From assembly GCA_003254905.1 (NCBI GenBank), contig QANU01112002.1, forward strand, positions 545,095 to 609,094: a DNA stretch of 64,000 bases, in the 5' to 3' direction. The DNA is from Nissolia schottii (Eukaryota > Streptophyta > Magnoliopsida > Fabales > Fabaceae). The notes under the pieces are model-generated. The model worked only from the letters and a program-made list of their open reading frames with translations. It ran no database searches and had not been told where the DNA came from. Each line of letters opens with the position of its first letter. Positions within the stretch are counted from its first letter, which is position 1. The position numbers and the translations under genes are program-made. Shown here piece by piece: positions 38,293 to 57,860 of the stretch.

Positions 38293-38992
38293 AAATATAC
38301 CCTCATTAGAAATTTGAAAAGACAAAGTTACCCTCACTCAATCAACGTAACCCTCTCTTCCTCATCCTCCTTGAATCGATCTGCGGTGCGAACTACACTG
38401 AACCTTCTCCTCAGCGATTTCTGCCGCCAGCCACCACACCTGAAGCCGCCGGTGCCTCCAGCTCCGGCCTCCGCCGCCACGGTATGCTCCGCCATTTCTT
38501 ATCTCTCCCAAACCGTTCCACATTTCTGTTTTCTCTGGATTTCTTGTCTCTCCCGATTCACGTTCTGTTTTCAAATTAAGAAGAAAAGAGAGTTAGGGTT
38601 ATTTTAGTTCTCTGGATTTGTTCTCTGTCTTATCTTCTTTTGCAATTGCTTGCATGTATGATATTTTTATCTTCTCTGGATTTGTTCTCTGTCTTTATAC
38701 TCTCGTAATCGCCTGTCATATTTCTTTCTTACTAGTAATTACTATTCATGATTTGTATTTGATAAATAAAAATTAGAAGGGAAAATAAGGGTATGAATAT
38801 TGTAAGAATCTGTTTCTGGTTGCTACCATTTAATGAATGGTATTTGAAGATGGAGTCTGTGTTGTTTTTATTCAATGATTTCATAGTGTTATGGCTGATG
38901 GTTATTTATTCTTTTGTGTGATTCATGTAGAACGGAAACTTTGCTAGGGAGTTAAGGATTCCGTAAGGTTGTCTTTAGAATCAAAGAAGATC

Positions 38993-39663
38993 AGCAATGA
39001 TTTGATTTGCAAATTAATTTCCATGTTTGGTATCTTAAGAAAATGAAATTGATTTAATTTCTTAAATTTATGGTAATTCAATTTGCTTACCTTAAAAATT
39101 CTGTCATTTTTGCCAGGATTGACTTGAAATTGATTTCATTTTAACTTAAAAGACTATTTTATCCTTATTTAACTAACTAAATTTAAAAACTCTACCCTCC
39201 TCTTCAAATCAAACCTTTTAAATCTTAGTATTATAATAGACTATATTACTCCTTTTTTTTCCAAAAATATTTTTATCAAAAAAATTCAAAAAAAAGTTTT
39301 GAATTTTTTTTTCAAAAAATAATTGAAAAAAAACTACAAAATATTTTTTATAAATTTTTTAAAAATTTTCAAACAATATAAATTTTTTTCAAAAAAAAAT
39401 TTTCTCAATATTTTCTACGATTATTTTTGAAAAATATATTTTTCTCAAAAAATTATTTTAAATCTTTTTAATTCCTATTTTAATAAGAGTAAAAATGTAA
39501 ATTAATAAAATTAAATCAAATCAATTCCTACTTTAATGAATTCAAAATATGGTAATTGATTTCTAAATCAATTCCATTCTCATCTTATATTATTAGTTCC
39601 AAACATGGTAATTGATTTGCAATTCAAATCATTTCTTATTTCATTTGATTCCAAACACACCAT
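38993..39663. mobile_element. Foldback/MITE-like block in the L33 leader intron
   Basis: The left end (ATGATTTGATTTGCAAATTA, then CCATGTTTGG) is inverted at the right end (CCAAACATGG, then ATTGATTTGCAATTCAAAT). The interior is very AT-rich with long A and T tracts. Similar 'atttgaattgattttgaaatca' text recurs near 63670-63720. The copy upstream of the CCDC137-like gene lacks this block because its similarity ends before it. Confidence 0.5.
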
Positions 39664-40276
39664 GAGTGAATTTTGTGGCATTGTGTTACATTCTAAGTTA
39701 TATCAGGGCATGTTTCTGTGTATTTTTTTTTTCCTTTCAAAAATGGTTTAAGGGTGAAAAACACAAACATGCTGGCAATTTTTCCTTGAGGTTGCTGCTC
39801 TGCAATTGTAAATTTGTTGTGATACTACTTTGATTTGTTTTGTTGACTTGAATGTCTATAGGAAAACATAATTGAGAGTTTGATTTTGATACAAAAAGTT
39901 TATGATTGATTAGTCATTGAAATGGATGAATGGATGCCTTTTGTTGGTATTTTATTTGATGTGTTGTAGCAGATGTTATTTGGAAGCTGCACAACCTCTC
40001 ATGTTTACTTAAACTCTGAAGTACTTTTATATAATACTAACAAAGCTGTCTTAGCTTATTCATGTAGTCCTGATGTAAACTGGGTTCATGATATGCGCAA
40101 ACAGGCTAACACAACCAAATTTGATGTAATATTTTGTTGATCTCAGAATGTACACTGATTTTATAAAAAATAAAATGTCTTAACTTAGAAAACAGTGTAT
40201 GCTGATATATACTGTTATACGAAGTAGTTTTCTAGAGTGCCATGTCTACTTTTATTTTCTTTTTAATTGGAAACAA

Positions 40277-40282
40277 AAGAGA

Positions 40283-40319
<37 letters not shown>
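40277..40319. repeat. (GA)n microsatellite
   Basis: GA dinucleotide run, about 20 units with a GAAA-interrupted start, 78 bp before the L33 ATG, inside the leader intron. Confidence 0.95.
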
Positions 40320-40320
<1 letters not shown>

Positions 40321-40396
40321 TGCACCAGATCATGTTGAACAATTATTGGGTATGTAATAGTAATAATTTTTTTTTCCTCTTCTGCTTGACTAAAGA

Positions 40397-40570
40397 ATGG
40401 GTAACCAGAAGAAGAAGGCTCAAATGTTTGTAAAACTAGTCTCTGCAGCTGGGACTGGATTCTTCTATGTTAAGAGGAAGCCGAGGCAGTTTACGGAGAA
40501 GCTTGAGTTTAGAAAATACGATCCCAGAGTCAATCGCCATGTTCCGTTTACAGAAGCTAAAATGAAGTGA
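40397..40570 (+). CDS. MRPL33: Ribosomal protein L33 (bL33, mitochondrial type)
   Basis: 57 aa starting [20 protein letters not shown] and ending in FTEAKMK. It contains the L33 core [10 protein letters not shown], then [16 protein letters not shown]. The length and the lack of a CxxC zinc pair fit the short L33 of plant mitochondrial ribosomes (as in Arabidopsis At3g06320 / At5g18790, from memory), not the plastid-encoded rpl33. The protein is a small, basic large-subunit component near the E site. The coding region is a single exon, and the ATG lies one base after a good acceptor, so the leader intron ends almost at the start codon. It is the only plus-strand protein gene in the window. Confidence 0.92.
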   Translation: MGNQKKKAQMFVKLVSAAGTGFFYVKRKPRQFTEKLEFRKYDPRVNRHVPFTEAKMK

Positions 40571-42925
40571 CTAGTCAAGTACTGCTTTTTGAGACAATAA
40601 CATTTGGTATTGGTATTAGTGTCAGTGGTTGAATAATGCCAACTTTTTTTTAACTTATTGTCTCTGCCTATGTTATTTTTTTATTCAAGTTTGAGTTCTA
40701 GGATTTGATATTAGCTTTTGCTCTGATGTTTAAGCATCTGGTTCAATGATAATGGATATGGATTTTTTTTTTCATCGTAAGAGTAGAACATTGAGAAAAC
40801 GCTGACTAGCTATGATGGATAGGTACTCCAAATTTTGGAAAAGTACCCCCTATGGATACGTTCTGATATGGTTGAGTACGCTAGATGATTAAAATTACGT
40901 CATTTTGAGTTTTTTTTTTTTTTAAATTTTGGCTTACTAATTAAACCTTATTAAAAAAAATGCAATACCTTAACTCCTCTTTCAATCTTTTATGTCTCCA
41001 TCTTTAATATTCGACAATGCGGCTTTATTTTTTTGTGAACTATAGTTTCTCTTCTCTTTTGTTATTTTGCTTAAAAAGAAATGAAGAAATATAATTTTAG
41101 TTTTTTCTTGTAGCATTGATTTTAAATTAAATATATACATTAATTATTTTGTGAAATTTTTTATTATATGTAATTTATTATATATATATCTTTGGCGTAT
41201 CAGCTGACTAGTCTAGTTCTCTGTTGAACTAGTCGACCATGCACAAGTAATAATTGGTGTCTTGTAAAAAAGTTGTGCGCCTTTGTAAAAGGATCGAAAA
41301 CAATTAACCGTTAATTCGTTAGGATGATTTTATTTGTCAACAAATGCGAATATTCTGCGCTTGTTCATTTGTTTTTGGTTAATGCGCTTCTTCGGATCCT
41401 TGTACAAAAAATGTTTCCTGATCAATGTTAAGATTGTAAACCTCAAATTAATGCTAATTACTTGTACACTGAATTATCTAAACTTGATATGAAACCCAGC
41501 AAAAGAGGATCAATGTGTAATTTACATACAAACGCAGTAATAGTAAGTGTCTAGTATTTGAGTATATTTATCAAGTAAAATTAGACTATTTAGTAGTGAG
41601 TATAATTAATAAAAAAAAGAATGCTTTACGTTTTGTATAAAATATTTAATAAGAGTAAATTAGCAAAGTTAGACATTTTTTTTTTATAAAAGTAACCCAA
41701 CACACACAAAAAAAAGAGGCATTAAGAGACAGTGTATTAAGGTTTGTAAAATTGTTAACTTGATTTTGTAAACTTCATTTTGATCATAATTGAGTTAATT
41801 TTAATGAGATGTGAGAATATTCACCTATAAGGTAATTTTGAATATTCACTTTAGTATGTATAATTATCAAATAGATAGATTTATTGTTTGGCAATAAAAA
41901 AAGGATAGATTTAATTATTAGGCTGACTTCAATGATAATATAATATTAAACTAAAAGGAATTTTCATTTTGTCAATGTATACTTTAAAGGGTATTTTTAC
42001 CCAATGCAAAAGTATCAAATTGTTGCTTCCATATTTCATAGGTTAAAATTAGCTATGGAATCAAAAATCAAAATTGATCAGGATACTCGTATATATCGGC
42101 GCTAAAAACAGATGAGTAAACCTGTCGAATCCGATCAATCTAGACTGAACTACTTTGTTTGGTTTGGATTGGTTCGGGTCATCGAATTGAAAAACTAACT
42201 AAAATTGACCATTAATGAGTCCGTTATCAGTTTTTCAATTCTTAACCCACGAACTTAGCCACAATCTTTTTTTTTTTTACTTTTTATGAATTTAAGGAAT
42301 TATGTGATTATGTCATGGGACATGAAACATAATTCTATTAATTGTGATTGTTATTGTCAATTATGAATCATGTTTTAGTGGCTTATATTTTCTTTTTCAA
42401 AGTTATTTTGAGTTTTTTTTCTTGTCTTTCTTTATTTTTTTGATATATTAAAAAATATGTATTTATGTCTATTATTTTTTTTATTCAAGATGAAATTTAA
42501 TACAACGTAATAAAAGTGAACTTCACTAATTTTATTGAAGATATACTAACTTATTTTTGGGTTCCACTAATTTTATTGTTAACGTAAGTGAATGTGGTGT
42601 TAGAATAGCTATAGAAGAATTATCTAAATGGATTTTGGCTCAAGAAATCCAAACATAGCAGTTCTCTCTCTGAGACGTTATACCAAAATTAATTTCAAGA
42701 CACATCATTACTCCAACTTGATTTTTTTTAAATCATTCACTAGAATGTGGTATATCCAAGGCCCAAGCTTTGTTGCTAAATAAACTCGAGTTTCGCAAGA
42801 GCACATTCACAGAAAGAACGAATAAAATTGTGTGTTATTTAAGATTATTCACGATTGGTGCGTAAAAGAAACAAAAAACAGATATTTTTATTATAGTAAA
42901 TATTAAGAAACACCATCATCAACAA
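40571..42925. other. Intergenic between L33 and tRNA-Leu
   Basis: 3' UTR of L33 (to roughly 40800) followed by AT-rich DNA with no recognised gene. A mixed-composition block around 42100-42250 (GGTTTGGATTGGTTCGGGTC) resembles hAT-type debris. Confidence 0.45.
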
Positions 42926-43009
42926 GTCAGGATGGCCGAGTGGTCTAAGGCGCCAGACTCAAGTTCTGGTCCTCGTGAGAGGGCGTGGGTTCAAATCCCA
43001 CTTCTGACA
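42926..43009 (+). tRNA. tRNA-Leu(CAA)
   Basis: 84 nt. The acceptor stem GTCAGGA pairs with TTCTGAC (one G-U), with A as discriminator. The D arm contains box A TGGCCGAGTGG. The anticodon stem CCAGA/TCTGG encloses the loop CTCAAGT, so the anticodon is CAA. A long variable arm, as expected for leucine, precedes box B GGTTCAAATCC. There is no intron; CCA is not encoded. A TTTTT tract just after 43013 should terminate RNA polymerase III. Confidence 0.97.
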
Positions 43010-43841
43010 TATCTTTTTGCCAATCTGAAAAGAAAACATCAAATTTGGAGTCAGCTTCCACTCAACTTTTACTCCCAGTAGTGTTCTACAATTGCTTTGT
43101 ACAAATCATTTCAGACCACTTTGAGAACGAAAATTTCTCTTCATTTTGCTAACGGAAGCCAGAAAAACCACCATTGTTATGATGGTGATGCCATCTCATT
43201 CCTTGATTTCCTTCTCATAAACCAGTTCCATATTAGTGACCAAAATATTCAATACGATGCAGACATAGTCCTTGGAATAAGTTTCAGCCTCATACAATCC
43301 AACCCTAAAATATTAAGCATAATTCATGTTTCTGAGAGAAAAGATAAAAACTTTTATATTTGTTAAATTTAGAATTTTGTATAAGTAAAAAGGGTAAATC
43401 AATGAGTATTTATGAAGATTTATAGAGAGCTTACCATGACAACTTATGCCCTATGTACTCATGCGACGGTTATAACAAGTCATCCACAGTCTCACTAGAA
43501 TCACCAGACTTGACTTTAAAGGTTCCAAGTAAAATATATTAACCTTAAAAGATATACAATGAATGAAAGTTTTGAAAAAATAATGGCTGCTATTCCATTC
43601 AAGGGGTACATTTGTACTACATGCTTTTCAAAGTTCAAAACAAACTTCCAAGGCCACATGCTAGATCAGGGTTTCATGATAGCCATTTACAAAAAGAAGC
43701 ACCACCCTGATTAACCATTATTTTTTTAGCCACAGACCTTGATATCTTTATCTTGTCTGTTTCAGTTAATGTACAAAGGTTTTATTTTCTTTGAACTATG
43801 TGCATATATGCATGCATCAGAGCATGTTTCTAAATACAATT
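43010..43841. other. Intergenic, 3' flank of the AAA gene
   Basis: No gene supported; the right part should be the 3' UTR of the AAA ATPase. Confidence 0.5.
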
Positions 43842-50756
<6,915 letters not shown>

Positions 50757-51620
50757 GGTGGCTGCGAAACGCGATTTTCATTATAAAGTGATTTTGCCGG
50801 CAATTCTTTAGCTGAGCTGAATTACTGATTTTTGATTCGCAGTGGGAAACTGAGATTTGAGTTGTGTGCGATTGGCTTAACTTTATTCAATAATAATAAT
50901 AATAGCAATGATAAGGATTTTGGTACAGCAGTTGTTAAAAGACTCATGAATGAAAATTTCTAAAATTTTTAATGTATTCCATGCATTAAATATTGAGAAA
51001 TTTTTGTATACTTTAGAATGTATTTAATGTGTGTTTTGAAATATTAAAATATTATCTACCATTGATTAATGCAAGAAAGAAAATGATAGTGACTTTTTTT
51101 TGTCATTTTGCAAGTGATTTTAGGTGACTATACAACTAAGGTAATTAAATAACATTATTCTCTTTTAAATCTTTAACTAGTGTTCATAAACTTACCATAA
51201 AAAAAATAAACGTGGAATTGGTTAAGCTTAACCTACTAAACAACAAATTTGAGTTCAAGTCATATGAATGAAAAAAATTGTTATTTAGAAGATTCTTATC
51301 CCTAGCATCTACATCCTAATCAGACCAAATTAGTTAAGTTTTTAGTACTAATGCTCAGATATTGGTTGTTTAAGTGGGAGGAAAAAAAAAACTCCCAATA
51401 TAAAAAAGACAAGTATTCTTAATTCACTTATTAAAAAAAATCATAATCCTAATAATAATAATAAATTTTATAACAGTAAGGTTGTTAGTTTTAAGTGACA
51501 TTTTTGTAGGATATGTTTGGATTGATGGTGAGTAGTGGAGTGGAATGGAAGGGAATTAAAATAGTGAAATAGAGCCCAAGAAAATTGGAGCAATGATTTC
51601 ATTACATTATTTGGATATCT
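50757..51620. other. 5' flank of the AAA gene and intergenic
   Basis: About 120 bp of leader/promoter, then AT-rich DNA. No gene. Confidence 0.45.
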
Positions 51621-51622
51621 TA

Positions 51623-52235
51623 GGTTACATTTAGTTGCTAAGACAAGATTAAAATATAGAGACATGAGACATAAAATACAAGACTAAAAGTCAATCTTAT
51701 ATTATGTTTAGTGATGGTATATAAAACATAGTTGATTGTATATATATCTTGTTTGATTTTGTGGTACAAGACATAAAAGAAAGAAAAACTCTTTGTTCCT
51801 TCCTTATTCCTTCCTCCTCTTTTCTCCTTCCTCCTTCTTTCCTTCATTCATCTTGAAATTCTGACACCATCTACTCCTTTGTTACCTCGACTTGTTTTGT
51901 GTGTTGCTATTGGTGGTGGTGATTGCAGTTGGTAGTGGCCACATTAGTGGCTGAGGTGGTGGCCGCGCTGGTGACAGAGGTGATGGTGGTCACATTGGTG
52001 GCGGACGTGGTGGTGGCCACGTTGGTGGCGGAGGTGGTGGTGAGTTGTTGGATTTGTTGGAAAAAATAGTCAATAAAAAAGTATATCATGGATAAAATTA
52101 GAAATCAAAATTTCATTAAAATACACAAATTTTTCGTCGTGAGACACAAATTTTTATTCATGACTCAATAAATAAATATGAATTTTGTTTTTGTGTCCCT
52201 ATATTCCTGTTCTGTCTCATTAAACAAACGGTGCC
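51623..52235. mobile_element. 613-bp Harbinger-type MITE
   Basis: Left end GGTTACATTTAGTTGCTAAG and right end (reverse complement GGCACCGTTTGTTTAATGAG) are diverged inverted copies. Both are followed inward by AGACA-type text. TTA stands on both sides (51620-51622, 52236-52238), matching the PIF/Harbinger target duplication. It appears to sit inside a further AT-rich repeat whose halves continue at 51510-51619 and 52239-52310. A 27-bp minisatellite is internal. Confidence 0.75.
51934..52042. repeat. 27-bp minisatellite, four units
   Basis: Units of the form GTGGCCACATTGGTGGCGGA plus GGTGGTG (24, 27, 27, 27 bp). The length is a multiple of three, so all frames stay aligned across units. It lies inside the Harbinger-type MITE. 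Confidence 0.8.
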
Positions 52236-52238
52236 TTA

Positions 52239-53330
52239 GTGATGGAATGAAATCATTTTCCATTGTTTAGATATTCTAATGAAATTGAACGGAATAATGA
52301 TAATTATAAACTTTTATTCTTATAATATCCTTATATAATTTGGCATTAACATTTAATTTTTTTTATTATTTATTAGAGAATGCGACACCAAAAATTTAAA
52401 TTTAAAGAGAACCCACAAAGAAAAATTAAATCTAAACAACGCATAGCTCCCTCACTAGAAACATAAACACCTAACGATTCTATGACATACAAACGAAGAG
52501 GAAGAACCATAGTAATAATAACTGTGAAGTAAAAAGCCTACATAAAATTTGAGCTTTGAGCCCAAAAGACCAAGTGAGATGCAGATGAAAAGATGGATTA
52601 AATATGAGCAGCAAGTCTGCAACTAAGCTAAAGTTGCTCCTTTATTTTTAAATCACTAAATTTTGGTGCAATTAAGAAGCTAAAAAGTAATGCAAGAGAT
52701 AGAAAAATTCCAAAAAAATTTATTCTGACAGATCACGATCCTCTTCTTTTTAAAATAAACATGAGATTGAGAGAGTAATGTTTACATTTCCACTCTTCAT
52801 AAAGAATCATAGCCATCACCATGCCAAACGGTCACACCAACAAATTAGGTATTAAGTAGAGCAACTAATCTTGCAAAGACCACAACCAAATACCAATTCA
52901 CCTATTGTTTGATTTTGCACAATAGATAATAAATATGCTTTTTCTATTCACTGTCTCTTGACCCTAGTTAACTACTCCACCACCATCATTGTGATTGTCG
53001 CTTCCTGACTTGTTGCCACCCCTTAGTGCAGTTCGATGTTGCCTATTACTACCTTTGTGCAGCTTCTAGATGTTGCCTTATTTTGTCTCAGTATAGATTA
53101 GTTGTTGCTTGTTGTTGTCTCTATGCAGCCTTGGATTGTTTCCTATTGCTGCCTACATGCAGCCTTGGATTGTTGCCTCTCACTTACGCTAGTTTCGCCT
53201 AGTTTGTCATTCTATTTACGTACAGATAACCCAATTTATTGTTTCCGTACAGGTTCTTGGCACCGCTCTTGTTTTCCCCGACAACCTCCACTTGTGACAA
53301 GTTAAAAGCTCGTAGAGCTTTAGCTTGAGG
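52239..53330. other. Intergenic with repeat copy B and short tandem text
   Basis: Holds direct repeat copy B (52580-52805; see 49640-49870) and a partly tandem stretch with GCAGCCTTGGATTGTT twice (53127-53175). No gene. Confidence 0.5.
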
Positions 53331-53490
53331 GAGGATGTTAAGAAGAATATTAAAATCTAAAATATATTAGATTGATTTAATTCCAATTTTATTTGATATG
53401 ACCCTAATGTTGTCATTATGTTGATTTATTTTCCTAAGCTTATTGTACTTAATACACTAATTCAATAATACAAATTCTTGATTGCCTTTT
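53318..53490 (+). mobile_element. Polypurine tract plus LTR start, probably Ty1/Copia remnant (fossil)
   Basis: GCTTGAGGGAGGA (53323-53335) followed by TGTTAAGAAGAATATTAAAA is the usual polypurine tract / 3' LTR junction of Copia elements. No pol coding remains upstream. Broken; right border unclear. Confidence 0.45.
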
Positions 53491-54529
53491 CTTTGGTTAT
53501 ATTATTTGGTTATTTCTTTATTTATGATCTCTAATTGGTCATAAAATCTCATATACTTATTAAGGAATTAAGAAAAGAATGCTTTAAAAATCTAAACACA
53601 TTTTTGTATTGCGAATTTCAAATTCTCAATCAATTTTTTTTTTAAAATTTTTTTTGATTCATCAGCAAGTGCCATTTAAGAGTTTATCAACTAAATCCTT
53701 ATAAATTTACATTAAAAACAGTGTTTCAATTAAAAAGAAAGTAGTTGTGTTAGGTTTAGTTTGGATCTGAAGACAAACTAGGAAATTACATGTGAGTTGC
53801 ATGTAGTTAAAAGAGAAAATATGTGAATATGGTTAATAAAAATAACTTTTTCTCGCCATTTTTCCTAAAAAGGGAGGGATGGTAAAATCCAAATTTTGAA
53901 GCAACTTTAATTTTTTTATAATTTTTTGTTTGTAAATTGTTAGAGGGTGGTCATTTAGGGTTTCTATTTGCTTTAATTGAACCATTTTCATTATCAAATA
54001 GTTCAAACTACATATGTAAATTCCACCTTGTGCTTCACATTTGGATGACTTCAAACGATTAAGAATTCATGCAACTTAGTTTTTAACATCACAGTTTGCT
54101 TGAAACATCATGCATGTTTCAAGATGATAAACATTTCACGAGTTCATATTTTCTAGCTAGTAGTTACAACAATGTTGAAAATTGAAAGCTAAGAAAAACT
54201 TAGTCTCAAGAAAATTTAGAAAGACAAAATAATCTTATATAGCAAACATAATTGAATCACATTTTTCTTCCTAATCTTACAAAACTTAGCTTCCTAATCA
54301 CATTCCCTGCCACAAATGTTCAAATTGTCATTGGGTCACACTTCCAGTAAGAATCCATAAATTCCTTCTGAATGAACGAAAGCCACTTCCAAGGAAATAA
54401 TGAAATAGCCTTGTTGATTTCCTCCACTTTGTTCATGTACTACATAATCTGAAAAGAAGAAACTCGACCCATATTGGATGAGACACACTTGGATAAGCCA
54501 AGTATGCTTGTCGATATGCTGCAAATGAT
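53491..54529. other. Intergenic, 3' flank of the CCDC137-like gene
   Basis: No gene. The open frame at 54587-54336 on the minus strand overlaps the true last exon in another frame and is a shadow. Confidence 0.5.
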
Positions 54530-57061
54530 TTAAGGGTCTGATGCAGTCAAGGGAGGTGGAAGGTGACTTCCTGGCCTTGACGTCCATCCTTTTCGGCTCC
54601 TGTACTCCTCTATGGCCCGGAGTCGAAGTCTCTCATGCGAAGCATCTGGAGCATTCTTGAATGCCTTCAATAAACAAGGAAAACATTTTACTCAATAAAT
54701 ATCTCTTGATCCATTATTGAAAGCTAAGAACTTCAGGTACTTACCTTTGGAATGACAGCTAATTTTGGTGGGGCTTGTACAATATCTCCAAATTTTATTT
54801 TTTCGTGTCCAGGAAAGTCCAAATTTTCTTCATCATGAACCTTTTTGTGCTTCTTCTTTTTTGTCTCCAAATACCTGAATAATTTATCATGATCGAGATT
54901 ACAATAAGTTAAAGCTAGGTTGTGTTATTCCTTTTGTGCAGAGACATTTCATCACAAAGTTCAACACTAAATGACATAGAAGGGCTGAAAGGCATGCCAA
55001 ATATAACTGTTTATATCACTTATGCATATTGATATATTTTATTTTTATATAAAACAAAGTAACAAATATTGGGATAACATTTATTACTGCTGACTTCTAA
55101 CATCCTCAAATCTTCAAGTACGAGCAGCGAGCTAGCTAGACCGTTAACATTAGTTATAATTTTCACAGTACAGTATATCATTTGATAATACCACAATTTC
55201 TAATCAAGGCTATTTGGTAGCAAGATTCTACCAAAAAAAAAAAAAAAAAACCCATTTTAACAAAATCAAGCATAATTTTACCCCTAAAAATATCTCCAAA
55301 CTAGATGCTGTTTGTTCTAGTGTAGTAGTAAAATTTAAACTAAGCCAACAAGCTACTGTGTCAAGATCGAGATTAAGCTACAATTTGAACTCTAAAATCT
55401 GATGAGGATCATTGGGACAACAACATTTATTCAACCACAAAATCATTCAGTTTCATAACATTCCAACAATTTTATGCTCTTTCTGAATGCACCATTTGCA
55501 TCTTAAATGAAATACCAAGGCTAACAAAACTGATAGGAAAAGAAAATAACTATTTAAATAAAATTCAGATAGAAAGCAGAAAGTAAGACTCTCTAGAACT
55601 CCAAAGAATGGACAAAGAAGTAGGTTTTGAGTCACTTACTTTTTCTTACGCTCCCGTCTTTTTAACTGGGTGCTCGATTTATCGATTTCCATTGCAAACC
55701 TGAGATCTTTAACCTCCTTCCTCTTTCTTTTTTTCTTTTTCTTTTCATTTGCGCTATTTTGCATGTGCCATTCATCATCACTATCGGTGTCTTCAGATGC
55801 CTTCCATTGTCCGCTAGTATCTCCCTGTTTGACATATGCAGTTTCAACTTCACTTTTTTCTTTTAAATATGCACAAACAATGATTCAACAAATACCAAAA
55901 AGAAAGAAAACAAAGTACACCTACACCAATACGAAATAATTCAATAACTTATTAATATAAATTATGGAATTTTGACCAACCAGAGGTTGCAGTTTTCTCA
56001 TGTTGGTGGGAGCGTTTTTATTTATTTTTAAGTCATTGCAAAAATTAGATATACCTTCAGTTGCACTTAGAGCCACAAAATGTAAACATAAACTGGAATA
56101 TACTTTAGATACAAGACCTCGAAAAGCTTTAAAAATAAAAAATAAAAAATCAATGTATGCAATAAACAAAGAAACTGCATACACAGCACACAAAGAGCAA
56201 CAAATCCCATGACAAAATTTTATATGCCTAGCTCATATCAAATTTGATCATCATCAGATTACTAATCATTACAACAAAGGAGCCTATGAAATATGAATGC
56301 ATTATGTTAAACTGCCATGTGTTCCAATCCCCTTCTGCAATCCAAATACAGTAAGCAACATTTTCAGAGAGCAGAAACAAGCACATTCTAACAACAATCA
56401 CACCTCAATCAAACCATCTCCCCTTTGTCCCTCAATTCATAATCTTAGACAAACGAATCCAAAAAAAACTGGCTATGAATTTCAACAGAAAAATAACAAC
56501 AAAAAAAAGTTAAGAATAAACAATTCAATTTTCCATTTTGGGCATGCCCATCAACCCTATTAATCCGTTATTCACAAAACTTCATAGATAAATGAATGAA
56601 AAAAGCACGCCCATTTGTGTATTTCAAATGCCAAAAACAAAAAATTAAATTAAGACAGCAAAAAATCGAACCCGTTAAGAAGAAATACAGTTTTAAGAAG
56701 CTTACATTTAGAGCATGGCCATCATTGTTCTTCTTATGCATTTTATCCATATCATTTGACAACCCAGCAGCCCCTGAAAGCAAAAGAGGGATACACATCC
56801 ATTGATAAAATAGAAAAGCTAACAATAACAACACAAAAACAAAATAAAATAAAATAAAAAAGAAAAAAGAAAAATAAAAGTGTTGTTAAAAGAAATGTTA
56901 CCATTTGGGTATTGTTGGGATTTAGTGAAAGACATGATTTGGCGGAGCTTGGAAGGCAAAGCATCGAGCTTGGAATGATCAGGCGGGGGAGGGAGGCCAG
57001 TGTAGCCGCCATGGGCAGCCCTGTAGTTCTTCTCTCTCCTCTTCTTTCCCTTTGCTCCCAT
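54530..57061 (-). CDS. CCDC137: CCDC137-like nucleolar/ribosome-biogenesis protein
   Basis: Five coding exons: 57061-56902, 56773-56706, 55824-55640, 54874-54745, 54664-54530; phases agree; 225 aa. It starts MGAKGKKRREKNYRAAHGGY and contains LDALPSKLRQIM, matching the conserved N-terminal block of the family. A Lys/Arg-rich stretch of nuclear-localisation type (about 95-140) follows, then IKFGDIVQAPPKL, the family signature. A conserved tail ERLRLRAIEEYRSRKGWTSR ends with LTASDP. Human CCDC137 is a nucleolar protein; a role in ribosome assembly is inference. I preferred Met 57061 to the in-frame Met at 57085. The position next to the BEACH gene suits At2g45520 (from memory). The upstream 5' leader is the inverted duplicate of the L33 leader. 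Confidence 0.9.
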
Positions 57062-57069
57062 TCTCTCTC

Positions 57070-57860
57070 TTCTTTCAAACCCCAAGGAATCCTTAACTCC
57101 CTAGCAAAATTTCCGTTCCACATGAATCACACAAAAGAACAAATAATCATCAACCATAACACTATGAAATCACTGAATAAAAACAATACAGACTCCATCT
57201 TCAAATACCATTCATTAAAGGTAGCAACCAGAGACATATTATTACAATATTCAAACCCTTATTTTCCCTTCTGATTCTTATTTATCAATTGCAAATCATG
57301 AATAGTAATTACTAGGAAGAAAGAAATATGACAGGTGATTACGAGAGTATAAAGACAGAGAACAAATCCAGAGAAGATAAAAGTATCATACATGCAATTG
57401 CAAAAGAAGATAAGACACAGAACAAATCCAGAGAACTAAAATAACCCTAGCTCTCTTTTCTTCTTAATTTGAAAACAGAAACGTGAATCGGGAGAGACAA
57501 GAAATCAAGAGAAAACAGAAACGTGAAAAGGTTTGGGAGAGATAAGAAACGGCGGGGCATACAGTGGCGGCGGATGCCGGAGCTGCAGGCACCGGCGGCT
57601 TCAGGTGTGGTGGCTGGCGGCAGAAATTGCAGAGGAGAAGGTTCAGTGTAGTTCGCACAACAGATCGATTCAGGGAGGACGAGGAAGAGGGGGTTAGGTT
57701 GATTGAGTGAGGGTAACTTTGTCTTTTCAAATTTCCAATAAGGGTATATTTGTTTTTTCGGGTCAATTAAGAGAGAGAGGCCTAAGTGTGTGACTGTATG
57801 GTGTGCAGGTTGGGTAGACTTGGGCTTCTTTGGCCCAGGTTTCGAAAACAAAAGTAACAA
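57070..57860 (-). promoter_or_regulatory. Promoter, leader exon and leader intron of the CCDC137-like gene (duplicated module)
   Basis: Inverted copy of 37640-37746 plus 38293-38985. Reading in the gene's direction: GGGCCAAAGAAGCCCAAG, the CT-rich leader, the GCCACTGTATGC potential donor, intron-like text, and CATGTGGAACGGAAATTTTGC shortly before the ATG. At the last point the L33 copy has ATGTAG, a possible acceptor, so the two copies may splice differently. No insertion interrupts this copy. Confidence 0.75.

Larger units (their letters stand above)
38293..40396 (+). promoter_or_regulatory. L33 promoter, 5' leader exon and leader intron (duplicated module)
   Basis: 38293-38985 is about 93-95% identical by eye, in inverted orientation, to 57747-57070 upstream of the CCDC137-like gene. 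A leader exon ending near 38481 (GCCACG, then donor GTATGC) and an acceptor TGACTAAAG at 40395 just before the L33 ATG imply a leader intron of about 1.9 kb. This kind of leader intron is common in plant ribosomal protein genes. The intron includes a foldback block (38993-39663) and a GA microsatellite. Exon limits are inferred from splice signals only. Confidence 0.6.

Noticed and set aside
43097-43366. 89-codon plus-strand open frame after the tRNA
   Set aside because: No domain, no splice or promoter context, AT-rich composition; a chance frame.
54336-54587. Minus-strand open frame of 83 codons as the C-terminus of the CCDC137-like protein
   Set aside because: It is another frame of the true last exon. 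The phase-correct frame reads RSRKGWTSRPG and stops at 54530, so there is no frameshift in this gene.
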